In this document: one piece after another, positions 41,243 to 49,534 of the stretch | Layout of the letters: the number at the start of each line of letters is the position of its first letter | Numbering within the stretch: position 1 is the first letter of the stretch | From: Rhizobium sp. AC27/96 | GTDB taxonomy: Bacteria; Pseudomonadota; Alphaproteobacteria; Rhizobiales; Rhizobiaceae | Assembly (NCBI RefSeq): GCF_001692325.1 | Contig: NZ_LXKN01000020.1 | Location: 1 to 64,000, forward strand | Length of the DNA: 64,000 bases | Reading direction: 5' to 3' | Translations under genes and position numbers: made by a program | Notes under the pieces: model-generated | The model's database searches: none | The model's input: only the letters and a program-made list of their open reading frames with translations | Told to the model about the DNA's origin: nothing

Positions 41243-41930
41243 AAGCCTGCACCCGTTCGTAATCCCGATCGAGATCGGCGCCGTTGCCAGACCAGACGCT
41301 TCGCCCCTTCTCGATGATATAGTGCCGGTCGGCGAGCTGCTTCAGCACGGCGAGATTCTTGTCGACGAGCAGGATCGACTGGCCCGCCGCCCGCAATTTT
41401 CCAATGACATTCCAGATTTCCGCGCGGATGACGGGCGCCAGCCCCTCGGTCGCCTCATCGAGGATCAGGAGCCATGGATTGGTCATCAGAGCCCGGCCGA
41501 TGGCGAGCATCTGCTGCTCCCCGCCGGACAGCGTTCCGGCGGCCTGTTCGGCGCGTTCGCGCATGCGGGGAAACAACTCATACACCCGCTCCAGCGTCCA
41601 GCCGTCGGCGTATTTTTTGCGGTTGGCCGCGGTCGCCACCAGATTTTCCCGCACGGTCAAGGTCGAAAAGATCTGCCGTCCTTCGGGGACGAGGCCAAGT
41701 CCGAGCCGGGCCACACGTTCCGGCGGCTGCCTGGTCATTGGATGGCCGCCGATCGTTACCCTGCCGCCGCGGGCGGGAACGAGACCCATGATCGTCTTGA
41801 TCGACGTGGTCTTGCCCATGCCGTTGCGCCCCATCAGCGTCACGCATTCGCCCTTGGCGACCTCGAGTGAAATATCGAACAGCACCTGGCTGTGGCCATA
41901 GCCGGCTTGAAGTCTCTCGACGCTCAGCAT
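41229..41930 (-). CDS. livF: Branched-chain-type ABC transporter ATPase, LivF-like
   Basis: 233 residues. Walker A is GRNGMGKTT (34-42), the signature LSGGEQQMLAIGRAL, and Walker B LLILDEATEGLAP. After Walker B the switch region reads LLVDKNLAVL, where LivF proteins normally have VEQN, so the switch histidine is already absent as in the family. It pairs with LivG to power the LivHM channel. The start overlaps livG by seven bases. Confidence 0.9.
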   Translation of the reverse strand: MLSVERLQAGYGHSQVLFDISLEVAKGECVTLMGRNGMGKTTSIKTIMGLVPARGGRVTIGGHPMTRQPPERVARLGLGLVPEGRQIFSTLTVRENLVATAANRKKYADGWTLERVYELFPRMRERAEQAAGTLSGGEQQMLAIGRALMTNPWLLILDEATEGLAPVIRAEIWNVIGKLRAAGQSILLVDKNLAVLKQLADRHYIIEKGRSVWSGNGADLDRDYERVQAYVGI

Positions 41931-42679
41931 AGTTCGTCCTCGTTCCCGAGATAGGCCTCGCGCACCTCGGCGCTGGCGGCGATTTCCTCGGCACTTCCCG
42001 TCATGATGATCCGCCCGTACACAAGCACCGAAATGCGTTCGGCGAGCGCGAAGACGGCATCCATGTCGTGTTCGACCAGCAGGATCGTCACCGTGCCGCG
42101 CAGGCCCTTGAGCACCTCGATCATATCAAGGCTTTCGGCATGGCCGAGACCGGCCATCGGTTCGTCCAGCAGCAAGACCTTCGGTCGGCCGGCGAGCGAA
42201 ACCAGAAGCTCGAGTTGCTTTCGCTCTCCCTGAGAGAGGTCGTCAACAATGATGTCGGCCCGCCTGCCGAGGGGACTCTTGCCGAGCAGCTGATCGGTCT
42301 CTTCCCAGACCTCGCGGCGCGCCGTCATGCGATCGAAAATGCGTAAATTGCCGCCGAGCCTTGCCTGGACGGCGACGGCCATGTTCTGCCGCACGGTGAA
42401 TTCGCCGAGCAGGCTCGTAACCTGGAATGTGCGCCCGAGCCCAAGGGCGACGCGTGCGGCGGGTGCAAGCCTTGTTACATCCTGGCCGGCGAAGAGGATC
42501 CGGCCTTCGCTCGGCAGCAAGTTGCCGCAGAGCTGGTGAATGAGCGTCGATTTCCCGGCGCCGTTCGGGCCGATCAGGGCATGGATATGCCCCTCTTCGA
42601 GTGTGAAGCTGACATTGTCGGTTGCCGTCAGCCCGGCGAAGCGCTTCACCAAGCCTTGTGTTTCAAGGATCACCGTCAT
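41924..42679 (-). CDS. livG: Branched-chain-type ABC transporter ATPase, LivG-like
   Basis: 251 residues. Walker A is GPNGAGKST, the signature LSQGERKQLELLVSLA, Walker B VLLLDEPMAGLG, and the switch His is in LLVEHDMDAVF. It has the LivG-type ALGLGRTFQV segment before the signature. The start overlaps livM by four bases and the end overlaps livF by seven. It is part of the importer inside the 3-hydroxyanthranilate operon, so the substrate is likely an aromatic or amino-aromatic acid rather than leucine. Confidence 0.9.
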   Translation of the reverse strand: MTVILETQGLVKRFAGLTATDNVSFTLEEGHIHALIGPNGAGKSTLIHQLCGNLLPSEGRILFAGQDVTRLAPAARVALGLGRTFQVTSLLGEFTVRQNMAVAVQARLGGNLRIFDRMTARREVWEETDQLLGKSPLGRRADIIVDDLSQGERKQLELLVSLAGRPKVLLLDEPMAGLGHAESLDMIEVLKGLRGTVTILLVEHDMDAVFALAERISVLVYGRIIMTGSAEEIAASAEVREAYLGNEDELC

Positions 42680-43647
42680 GCTGCCCTCCTGCGAAAGCGG
42701 GCAAGGACGCCATTGATGCCGCCCTTGCTACCGAGCACCACGACCAGCAGGAGGATGCCGAGAATGAGCTGCCAATGTTCCGTCCAGCTTGCCAGATAGG
42801 TCTGCAGAAAGATGAAAGCGGTTGCTCCGAAGATCGGGCCAACGAAGGTGCCGACGCCACCGAGGATGATCATGATCATAAGCTCGCCGGATTTGGTCCA
42901 GGCGAGCGTGTCGGGGCTGACGAAACGCATGAAGACCGCCATCAGCGCGCCGGCGAGCCCCGCGCCCATGCCTGACAGCACGAAAGCGAAGAGCTTGTAT
43001 CGGAACGGCTCGATGCCGAGCGAGATCATGCGCTTCTCATTTTGCCGGATGCCGGCGAGCATGGTGCCGAAGGATGAGCCGATCACACGGTTCAGCCAGA
43101 CGAAATAGAGGACGGCAACGGCGAGGATCACGAAATAGACGACCGTCTTGTCCCGCAGCCCAATCCCGAACAGCGTATTGGCGTTGCGCACGATAATGCC
43201 GTCGTCGCCGCCATAGGTTTTGAGCGAGACGAAGAAAGAGAACAGCATCTGGGCGAAGGCGAGGGTGATCATGATGAACTGCACGCCGCCTGTTCTCAGC
43301 GCCAGCGCGCCGATGACAAGCGCCAGCAGGCCCGAGACGAGAATGGCGACCGGTATGGTGATCAGCAGTTGGTCGGTGCCTGGAATGAATCCGAAGAGCG
43401 GCACGCCCTCCGCATGGTGGTAGTAGAGAATGCCGACGACATAATTGCCGATGCCGAAGAAGGCAGCGTGACCGAAGGACACCATGCCGCCGGAGCCGAG
43501 CGCCAGGTTGAGGCTTGCCGCCGCGATGGCGTAGATCATCACGCGCGCAACAAGGCTTGGCAGCGCCGGCTGGCCGAGAGCGGGCGCCGCGTATGGCAGG
43601 GCCGCGAGACAGGCGATCAGCACGAGATAAAGAAAGAGGCGGCGCAT
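42676..43647 (-). CDS. livM: Branched-chain-type ABC transporter permease, LivM-like
   Basis: 323 residues with about nine membrane segments. Family marks are NLALGSGGMVSFGHAAFFGI GNYV near residue 50, GIRQNEKRMISLGIEPFRYK LFAFVLSGM in the coupling region, and GGVGTFVGPIFGATAFIFLQ. It is the second inner-membrane channel subunit. It starts two bases after livH ends and overlaps livG by four. Confidence 0.9.
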   Translation of the reverse strand: MRRLFLYLVLIACLAALPYAAPALGQPALPSLVARVMIYAIAAASLNLALGSGGMVSFGHAAFFGIGNYVVGILYYHHAEGVPLFGFIPGTDQLLITIPVAILVSGLLALVIGALALRTGGVQFIMITLAFAQMLFSFFVSLKTYGGDDGIIVRNANTLFGIGLRDKTVVYFVILAVAVLYFVWLNRVIGSSFGTMLAGIRQNEKRMISLGIEPFRYKLFAFVLSGMGAGLAGALMAVFMRFVSPDTLAWTKSGELMIMIILGGVGTFVGPIFGATAFIFLQTYLASWTEHWQLILGILLLVVVLGSKGGINGVLARFRRRAA

Positions 43648-43649
43648 GG

Positions 43650-44564
43650 TCAGCCTTTCGCCGGAAAGAGGCCCTTCGGCTGGACGAGCAGCACGATAGC
43701 CATCAAAAGGTATATGCCCATGGAGGAGATGCCTGCACCGAGCGCATCCGCATCGGGACCAGCCATAAGGTGACGCAACAATCCCGGCATGAAGGCTCTG
43801 AGCCCCGTGTCCAGTACGCCGAGCGTGATGCCGGCCACGAAGGCACCCTTGACGGAGCCGACACCGCCGATGACGACCACGACGAAAGTGGCAAGCAGGA
43901 TCTGTTCACCCATGCCGACCTGAACGCTGACGATCGGGGCCATCATGAAACCGGCAAGGCCGGCCAGCATCGACCCCAGTCCGAAGATCAGGGTGTAGAG
44001 CAGCTTGATATCGACGCCGAGGGCTCGCACCATATCGCGGTTGGTCGAGCCGGCGCGGACCAGCATCCCTATGCGGGTGCGGTTGATCAACAGATAGAGG
44101 CCGAGCGCCACGAGCAGACCGACGAGGATGATCAGCAGGCGAAAGGGCGGATAAAGAAGCCCCGGCAGCAGTTCGATCGGTTGTGACAACATGTCGGGAA
44201 GCTGCAGGAAGACCGGCTGCCGGCCAAACAGCAGCACTGTCAGCTCATTGAAGATAAGGATGAGGGCGAAGGTGGCCAGGACCTGATCGAGATGGTCTCT
44301 TTCATAGAGGCGGCGCATCACGCCAAGCTCGACGATGATGCCGACGACGGTAGAAGCGACCAGCGCGGCAGGCAGACCGAGCCAGAAATTGCCGGTGGCA
44401 TTCGCCACCCAGGCACCGGCAAAAGCGCCGACCATATAGAGCGAGCCATGGGCAAGATTGATGACGCCCATGATGCCAAAGATGAGGGTTAGCCCCGCGG
44501 CCATTAAAAACAGCATGACGCCGTAGAGCAGGCCGTTGAGCAATTGTTCAAGGATAAGGGTCAT
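43650..44564 (-). CDS. livH: Branched-chain-type ABC transporter permease, LivH-like
   Basis: 304 residues from ATG 44564 (MTLILEQLLNGLLYGVMLFL). The longer frame upstream runs through the hairpin and the binding-protein gene and is a shadow. Landmarks are GLTLIFGIMGVINLAHGSLY MVGAF, RALGVDIKLLYTLIFGLGSM LAGLAG and VVVVIGGVGSVKGAFVAGIT. It is one channel subunit of the importer. It is separated from the binding-protein gene by 92 bases holding a strong hairpin. Confidence 0.9.
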   Translation of the reverse strand: MTLILEQLLNGLLYGVMLFLMAAGLTLIFGIMGVINLAHGSLYMVGAFAGAWVANATGNFWLGLPAALVASTVVGIIVELGVMRRLYERDHLDQVLATFALILIFNELTVLLFGRQPVFLQLPDMLSQPIELLPGLLYPPFRLLIILVGLLVALGLYLLINRTRIGMLVRAGSTNRDMVRALGVDIKLLYTLIFGLGSMLAGLAGFMMAPIVSVQVGMGEQILLATFVVVVIGGVGSVKGAFVAGITLGVLDTGLRAFMPGLLRHLMAGPDADALGAGISSMGIYLLMAIVLLVQPKGLFPAKG

Positions 44565-44611
44565 TGCGCGGTCCAGCGACCTTCCGTCGGGCGTGAATCG
44601 AAGCCAAAGCG

Positions 44612-44648
44612 CAATGGCCCGGGCGCGCGAGGCGTCGCCGGGCCATTG
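44612..44648 (-). terminator. Intercistronic hairpin between binding-protein and livH genes
   Basis: CAATGGCCCGG (44612-44622) pairs over 11 bases with CCGGGCCATTG (44638-44648). No strong T-run follows on the minus strand. Such hairpins after a binding-protein gene usually stabilise its mRNA 3' end or cause partial termination, giving more binding protein than channel. Confidence 0.6.
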
Positions 44649-44656
44649 TGTTCGGA

Positions 44657-45826
44657 TTAAAGCTTGCAATCCTTGGCGTGGATATCGCCGTAGTTTTCGA
44701 CAAGCTTGCGCAGCGTCTTGGTGGTCGGCACGCCGTCGGCGCCCTTCACGACTTCGAGCAGATACCAGTCCTGTACAGGATGCTGGTTCGAGCCGAAGCT
44801 GAACTTGCCGCGCACCGACTGGAAATCGGCCTTCTTCACGGCGGCACGGAAAGCGTCGATATCGTCGACACCGCCGGTTGCCTTCAGCGCGGATGCGATC
44901 AGGCGAGCTACGTCGTAGCCCTGCGTGCCGTAGGTGGTCAGAGGACGATCGGGATAGGTCGCCTTCCACTTCGCGACCAGCTCTTTGCTGGCGGCGTTGT
45001 CAAAATCTGGGCTCCAATGCGAGGTCACCTTCAGGCCGACGGCCGCATCGCCGAGGCTCTTCAGCACGACGGCGTCGCTGGACGGCTCCGAGAGCACCAT
45101 CGGGATCTGGCCGAGCAGGCCTGCCTGCTGATATTGGCGAAGGAAGGCAATGCCGAGGCCGCCAGGGTGGAACTGGAAGACGACATCCGGCTTGGCGGCG
45201 CGAATCTGCGCCATTTCGGCGGAATAATCGGTCTGATCGAGCTGGGTATAGACCTCACCGACGATCTCGCCGCCAAAGGTGCGTTTGAAACCGTTCAGGG
45301 CGTCCTTGCCGGCCTGATAATTCGGCGCCAGGACGAAGGCGCGCTTGTAGCCAAGTTCCTTCGCGGCAATGCCGGAGGCTTCGTGCAGCGAGTCGTTCTG
45401 CCAGGGGACAACGAAATAATTGGCGTTGCAGTCCGGGCCGGCGAGATTCGAAGGCGCGGCATTGGCACTGACATAGATCGCGCCACCGTCAACGACGTCG
45501 GGCACCACGGCGCCCGCGATGTTGGAAAAGATGATGCCGGTCAAAAGCTTGATCTTTTCGTCGCCCATCATTTTTTCGGCGATCTGCCGACCATTAGCCG
45601 GCTTATTCGCGTCGTCTTCCACGACGAGTTCGACCGGTACGCCGCCGAGCTTGCCGCCTTCCATGTCGATCGCGAGCTTCATGCCGTCGCGAACGTCCTG
45701 GCCGAGATAGCCGCCGGGACCGGACAGGGTGGTGATGACACCGATCTTGACCGGATCGGCAGCGAGCGCGGCCGTCGCGCTGGCAAGCGCAACGGTCAGC
45801 GCAAAAAGCGTGTTCCTGAGTTTCAT
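44657..45826 (-). CDS. Periplasmic binding protein of a branched-chain-type importer
   Basis: 389 residues from ATG 45826 with GGGGA upstream; an in-frame ATG four codons earlier is possible. A signal peptide (1-22, ending TAALA) precedes DPVKIGVITTLSGPGGYLGQ, the opening of type-1 (LivJ-like) binding proteins. Later blocks are VYTQLDQTDYSAEMAQIRAA KPDVVF and YGTQGYDVARLIASALKATG. Aromatic-acid and amide-binding members share this fold. It lies between nbaC and livHMGF in the operon, so an aromatic amino acid derivative is the expected ligand; that is inferred. Confidence 0.87.
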   Translation of the reverse strand: MKLRNTLFALTVALASATAALAADPVKIGVITTLSGPGGYLGQDVRDGMKLAIDMEGGKLGGVPVELVVEDDANKPANGRQIAEKMMGDEKIKLLTGIIFSNIAGAVVPDVVDGGAIYVSANAAPSNLAGPDCNANYFVVPWQNDSLHEASGIAAKELGYKRAFVLAPNYQAGKDALNGFKRTFGGEIVGEVYTQLDQTDYSAEMAQIRAAKPDVVFQFHPGGLGIAFLRQYQQAGLLGQIPMVLSEPSSDAVVLKSLGDAAVGLKVTSHWSPDFDNAASKELVAKWKATYPDRPLTTYGTQGYDVARLIASALKATGGVDDIDAFRAAVKKADFQSVRGKFSFGSNQHPVQDWYLLEVVKGADGVPTTKTLRKLVENYGDIHAKDCKL

Positions 45827-45893
45827 TGGGTTCCCCATTATGTCGTTATTGCATTTGTTCTTAAGGTTCCTTCCGCCTCTCCCAGGGCGGAGG

Positions 45894-46439
45894 TTATTGC
45901 AGCTTCACCCAGCCTTCCGGCGGTATCTTGCCGGGGTGGATAGTCCCGCATTTCGGGCAGGTGCGAAGTTTCTCGTCTGCGTAGAATTTTGCATATAGCG
46001 GGGGCAGGTCGTCAACGATAGATTCCAGATCGACCTCGGCCCTGTGCACTAAAGTTGTGCATTCGAAGCAATACCACTCAACTGCGTCAAGAGCGCCTTC
46101 CTCGCGGACCGCTTCGATGACGAGGCCGATGGAGCCTTCCTGGGGGCGCTGCGGCGAGTGGCGGATATGGGCGGGCAACAGGAAAACGTCGCCTTCGCGG
46201 ATCGGCACATCATAGAACTCCTTGCCGTCATAGAGCTTGAGGACCATGTCGCCCTTGAGCTGGTAGAAGAATTCTTCGGACGGGTCGTCATGATAGTCGG
46301 TGCGCCGGTTCGGGCCACCGACGATCGTTACCATCAGGTTGCCGTCCTTCCAGATCTGCTGATTGCCGACCGGCGGCTGCAGCAGATGGCGGTGTTCGTC
46401 GATCCATTTCTGAAGGTTGAATGCGCTCAATCTGGTCAT
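45894..46439 (-). CDS. nbaC: 3-hydroxyanthranilate 3,4-dioxygenase
   Basis: 181 residues, a cupin. Iron ligands are H50, E56 and H94. The residues that grip the substrate carboxylate, R46, R98 and E109, are present. A C-terminal rubredoxin-like site has C124, C127, C161 and C164. All of these sit exactly one position before the residues I know from the Ralstonia metallidurans enzyme (H51, E57, H95; R47, R99, E110; C125, C128, C162, C165). The enzyme opens 3-hydroxyanthranilate with O2 to 2-amino-3-carboxymuconate semialdehyde in the cytoplasm. No ACMS decarboxylase gene is nearby. The gene is the second of the operon, 22 bases behind the DapA-like gene. Confidence 0.93.
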   Translation of the reverse strand: MTRLSAFNLQKWIDEHRHLLQPPVGNQQIWKDGNLMVTIVGGPNRRTDYHDDPSEEFFYQLKGDMVLKLYDGKEFYDVPIREGDVFLLPAHIRHSPQRPQEGSIGLVIEAVREEGALDAVEWYCFECTTLVHRAEVDLESIVDDLPPLYAKFYADEKLRTCPKCGTIHPGKIPPEGWVKLQ

Positions 46440-46461
46440 CGTCGTTCCTCTCTTCTCTTAT

Positions 46462-47418
46462 TCAGCCGAGTTTTAATCCGCTTTGTTCGAAGGCCTCGCG
46501 GGTCAGGCGTTTCTCTGCTTCCGTCAACTCCAGCAGCGGCGCTCGCACGGGGCCGCCGGCCTGCCCCAGCAGTTCCTGCCAGTATTTCTGGTGCGCATGC
46601 GGCTTTTCGGCCGGGCGGGAACGCTTGAAGGCATCACGGGCCTGCTGGAGGCTTGCGCTGACGGCCTTCGCCTCGGCCGCCTTTCCGGCGAAAGCGAGGT
46701 CGGTATAATCGCGCATGCGCCGATCGACCTTGGTCTGCAGAGTGTAAGGCGGCGACGAGCAGAGATAGAGCTGCCAGCCGAGCTCCAGCACATTGTCGAT
46801 CCATTCTTCTTCCGACGCGGTGGACACAAGAATGCGGTCACCGGCGAGCGCGGTCAGCTCCTTGTACATGTCGCGCGGGACGGAATATTTGATGGCAACC
46901 ACCGTCTCAATATCGGCGAGGCGGTTGCAAAGCTCGGGGCTCATCAGATAGCCGCTATCGGGATGCGACCACAGCGCCATGCCGATATCGACCTTGGAGG
47001 CGATCATTTCGTAATAACGCAGCAGCGTTTCGTCCTGCGCCTTGAAGAAATGCAGGATCGGCGCATGGACGACGATATAGTCGGCGCCGCAGGCCTGCGC
47101 ATGTTTGGCAAGCTCGATGACGACATCCATGTTCTGGTCGGAACAGGACATGATCGTCTGCGCCCGGCCGGCGGTCGCCTCGACCGAGAGGTCGAACAGC
47201 CGCTTGCGTTCGTCCAGCGACATGGCAAAGAACTCGCCCTGCTTGCCGGCGATGAAGAGGCCGTCGATGGCAAGATCGCCGATCCAATGATCGACATTCC
47301 GCCGGAAACCATCCTCGTCGATGGCACCATCCTGATGGAAGGGCGTGTTGGCCGCAGCCCAAATGCCGCGCATGGTCGCGCGCGAATGGGCCTTGGCGTT
47401 CTTGCGGTCGTATTTCAT
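46462..47418 (-). CDS. DapA-superfamily protein with altered active site
   Basis: 318 residues from ATG 47418 behind a perfect AAGGAGG. TIM barrel with the Schiff-base lysine kept (Lys177 in VVAIKYSVP). The threonine pair that normally follows GG (GGTTGE) reads AGKQGE (Lys59, Gln60), and the proton-relay Tyr of YNxP is Trp150 in LWSHP. These changes rule out DHDPS as usually understood and point to a lyase, hydratase-aldolase or decarboxylase acting on another carbonyl acid. It is the first gene of the operon with nbaC and the Liv importer, so it may process a ring-cleavage product. This is the least predictable and most interesting enzyme of the set. Confidence 0.82.
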   Translation of the reverse strand: MKYDRKNAKAHSRATMRGIWAAANTPFHQDGAIDEDGFRRNVDHWIGDLAIDGLFIAGKQGEFFAMSLDERKRLFDLSVEATAGRAQTIMSCSDQNMDVVIELAKHAQACGADYIVVHAPILHFFKAQDETLLRYYEMIASKVDIGMALWSHPDSGYLMSPELCNRLADIETVVAIKYSVPRDMYKELTALAGDRILVSTASEEEWIDNVLELGWQLYLCSSPPYTLQTKVDRRMRDYTDLAFAGKAAEAKAVSASLQQARDAFKRSRPAEKPHAHQKYWQELLGQAGGPVRAPLLELTEAEKRLTREAFEQSGLKLG

Positions 47419-47652
47419 GGATCCTCCTTGATCGTCGGAATGTTCGGGGCATGGGCGCCAGGAGGGGCATGTCGGTAACGTGGCCACTGAGATGCGGCTG
47501 AGCGCGACCATTCCTCCAGCGTTTCCGTGCATTCCGATTGCCGATCCTTAAGGCCGGCGTGTTTGGCAAAGTTCTATCTCCCGAACCATTAAGCAGCAGA
47601 TTTTTTTATTCAAGAACCGGCGGAAACTGCATATATTCATGTTAATTCCAGT

Positions 47653-48570
47653 ATGGATCGACCGATGATCAATTTACGTCAGATCAAATGCTTCCAAGCC
47701 GTCGTCGAGCTTGGCAATTTCTCCCGCGCAGCCGAGCGATTGCGCACGAGCCAGGCGGGGGTCTCGCATGCCATTCATGATCTAGAAGCGTTGCTGGGCA
47801 CGCGCCTTTTCGACCGCACGACACGGCGCGTGGAATTGACCGAGGCGGGCCAGATTTTCGCCGCCGGCGTGTTGCCGGGGCTCGCTGAAATCGAGCGCGC
47901 CGTGGAATCCGTGCGCGACCTCAGCGAGTTGCGGACTGGCTTGGTGCGCATTGCAGCGCCGCCGCTTTTGGGCGCCACCGTCCTTCCCAGGCTTCTGCAG
48001 GAGGTGGCCAAGCTTCATCCGAGCCTGCGGCTGCGGATCGAAGATGTGGGAACCGATCTGATCGTGCCGCGCGTCCGCAACGGCCTTTACGAGATCGGCA
48101 TCGGCACCTTCAATGCCGACGAGGAAGGGATCGACCGCCAGCATGTGCTGAGCGACCGGCTGATGGTGTTCATCGAAATGAATCACCCTTTCAAATCACT
48201 TGAAGAAGTGGATTGGAAAGCGTTGGCGGATCAGCGCGTCATCACGCTGACGCGGGAGAGCAATATCCGCCTGCTGACCGAAATCGGTTTCGAGACCGCC
48301 GGACTGCCGCTTCGTCCGCATCTGGAAGTGCATCAGATACACACGGCGCTTTCGCTCGTCGAAAGCGGCGCCGGCGTCGCGGTGCTGCCGACCTATGCCT
48401 TTGCGGCGCTGAACGGGCGGGGGATTGCCGCGCGCCCGCTGATTGGCCCGGCAATCACACGCCAGGTCAGTATCATAACCGCACGAGAGCGCACGCTTTC
48501 GCCGGCAACGACGGCCGTGCGCCCGCTTCTGCGAAAAATCCTGCGCGAGATGGTGCCCGAAGTTCTCTAG
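47653..48570 (+). CDS. LysR-family regulator of the nbaC operon
   Basis: 305 residues. HTH: INLRQIKCFQAVVELGNFSR AAERL and TSQAGVSHAIHDLEALLGTR. The effector domain includes NGLYEIGIGTFNADEEGIDR and LSLVESGAGVAVLPTYAFAA. It is divergent from the nine-gene minus-strand operon, whose first ATG is 234 bases away, the usual layout for a LysR activator and its target. A second ATG at residue 5 is an alternative start. The inducer is likely the imported aromatic or a ring-cleavage product. The convergent gene behind it is a glutathione transferase. Confidence 0.87.
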   Translation: MDRPMINLRQIKCFQAVVELGNFSRAAERLRTSQAGVSHAIHDLEALLGTRLFDRTTRRVELTEAGQIFAAGVLPGLAEIERAVESVRDLSELRTGLVRIAAPPLLGATVLPRLLQEVAKLHPSLRLRIEDVGTDLIVPRVRNGLYEIGIGTFNADEEGIDRQHVLSDRLMVFIEMNHPFKSLEEVDWKALADQRVITLTRESNIRLLTEIGFETAGLPLRPHLEVHQIHTALSLVESGAGVAVLPTYAFAALNGRGIAARPLIGPAITRQVSIITARERTLSPATTAVRPLLRKILREMVPEVL

Positions 48571-48592
48571 GATAGTGAACCGTGCTGCCCTG

Positions 48593-49252
48593 CTAGTGCT
48601 GTGCTTTGCCGGTCCGGTAGCCGGATTGCTGGAACGGATGTGCCTCGGCGAATTCCGGACGCTCGAAGCATTGCCGCCCGAGGGCTGCTACCGTGGGAAA
48701 TTCTGCGAGATCCAATTTGTAAAGATTGGCGATGACGATCTGGCCGGCAATGCAGATGTCGGCGATCCCCGGTGTGGCTCCCAATGCAAATGGAGCAGGG
48801 GGACGCCGCGTCAGCAACCGCTCATAGGTCGCAAGTCCTTCCACGGTCCAATGTTTGCACCATGACTCAATTGCATCGGCATCGGCACCGAATGCTTCGC
48901 CCAGATGCTTGCGAACGCGCGGCACGATAAAGGGGTGGGCGTCGGCGATCGAAACCAGCGCCAGCGACCGGGCATAGGCGCGCTCCTTGGCGTCGGCCGG
49001 CATCAGGCGCGGTTCCGGCTTGATGTCGTCGAGATATTCCATGATCGCCAGCGACTGGAAAATGCGATGGCCGTCGTGGACGAGCGTGGGCACGACGCGC
49101 TCGGCGTTCACTTCGGCATAGTCGGCATCGAACTGACGGCCGGAAAGAATGTCGATTTCGATTTCCTCGAAGGCAAGCTTCTTCAACGCCAGTGCGACCC
49201 GGACGCGGAACGCCGCATTCGAGCGCCAGAAGCTGTAGAGCTGAATTGTCAT
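48593..49252 (-). CDS. Glutathione S-transferase, zeta-like (maleylacetoacetate isomerase family)
   Basis: 219 residues from ATG 49252 (MTIQLYSFWRSNAAFRVRVA LALKK); a long upstream frame is not coding. The thioredoxin-like N-domain has the zeta-type RSNAAFRVRVAL block, where the usual SS/C-rich pair is only partly kept, and VVPTLVHDGHRIFQSLAIME YLD, the glutathione-binding VPxL and ES-like QS site. The alpha-helical C-domain has GATPGIADICIAGQIVIANL. Maleylacetoacetate or maleylpyruvate isomerisation is plausible beside aromatic catabolism, but fumarylacetoacetase and homogentisate genes are absent here. Confidence 0.75.
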   Translation of the reverse strand: MTIQLYSFWRSNAAFRVRVALALKKLAFEEIEIDILSGRQFDADYAEVNAERVVPTLVHDGHRIFQSLAIMEYLDDIKPEPRLMPADAKERAYARSLALVSIADAHPFIVPRVRKHLGEAFGADADAIESWCKHWTVEGLATYERLLTRRPPAPFALGATPGIADICIAGQIVIANLYKLDLAEFPTVAALGRQCFERPEFAEAHPFQQSGYRTGKAQH

Positions 49253-49534
49253 TGGATCGGTCCATTCTGTGAATTGAATGTATTGGATTCGATGCGGCGA
49301 ACGATCATTGTTCTGTTCCGCATCACGGGGCAAACCCTGTCTAGCGGATGATCTTACCCTACGTCTCGCATGGGCGTGTTGCCATATGGCAATGCCGGCT
49401 TGCGATTCTGCAAGCCGGACCACGCGGCCCAGTGCCTTGCCGGGTAGCAACGCGCGCTTGCGAGCTTCCAACCAGCATTCCGCTCTCAAGGCGCCTATCC
49501 TGTAGCTGCGAAAAACACACAGGAGAAACTCCAG

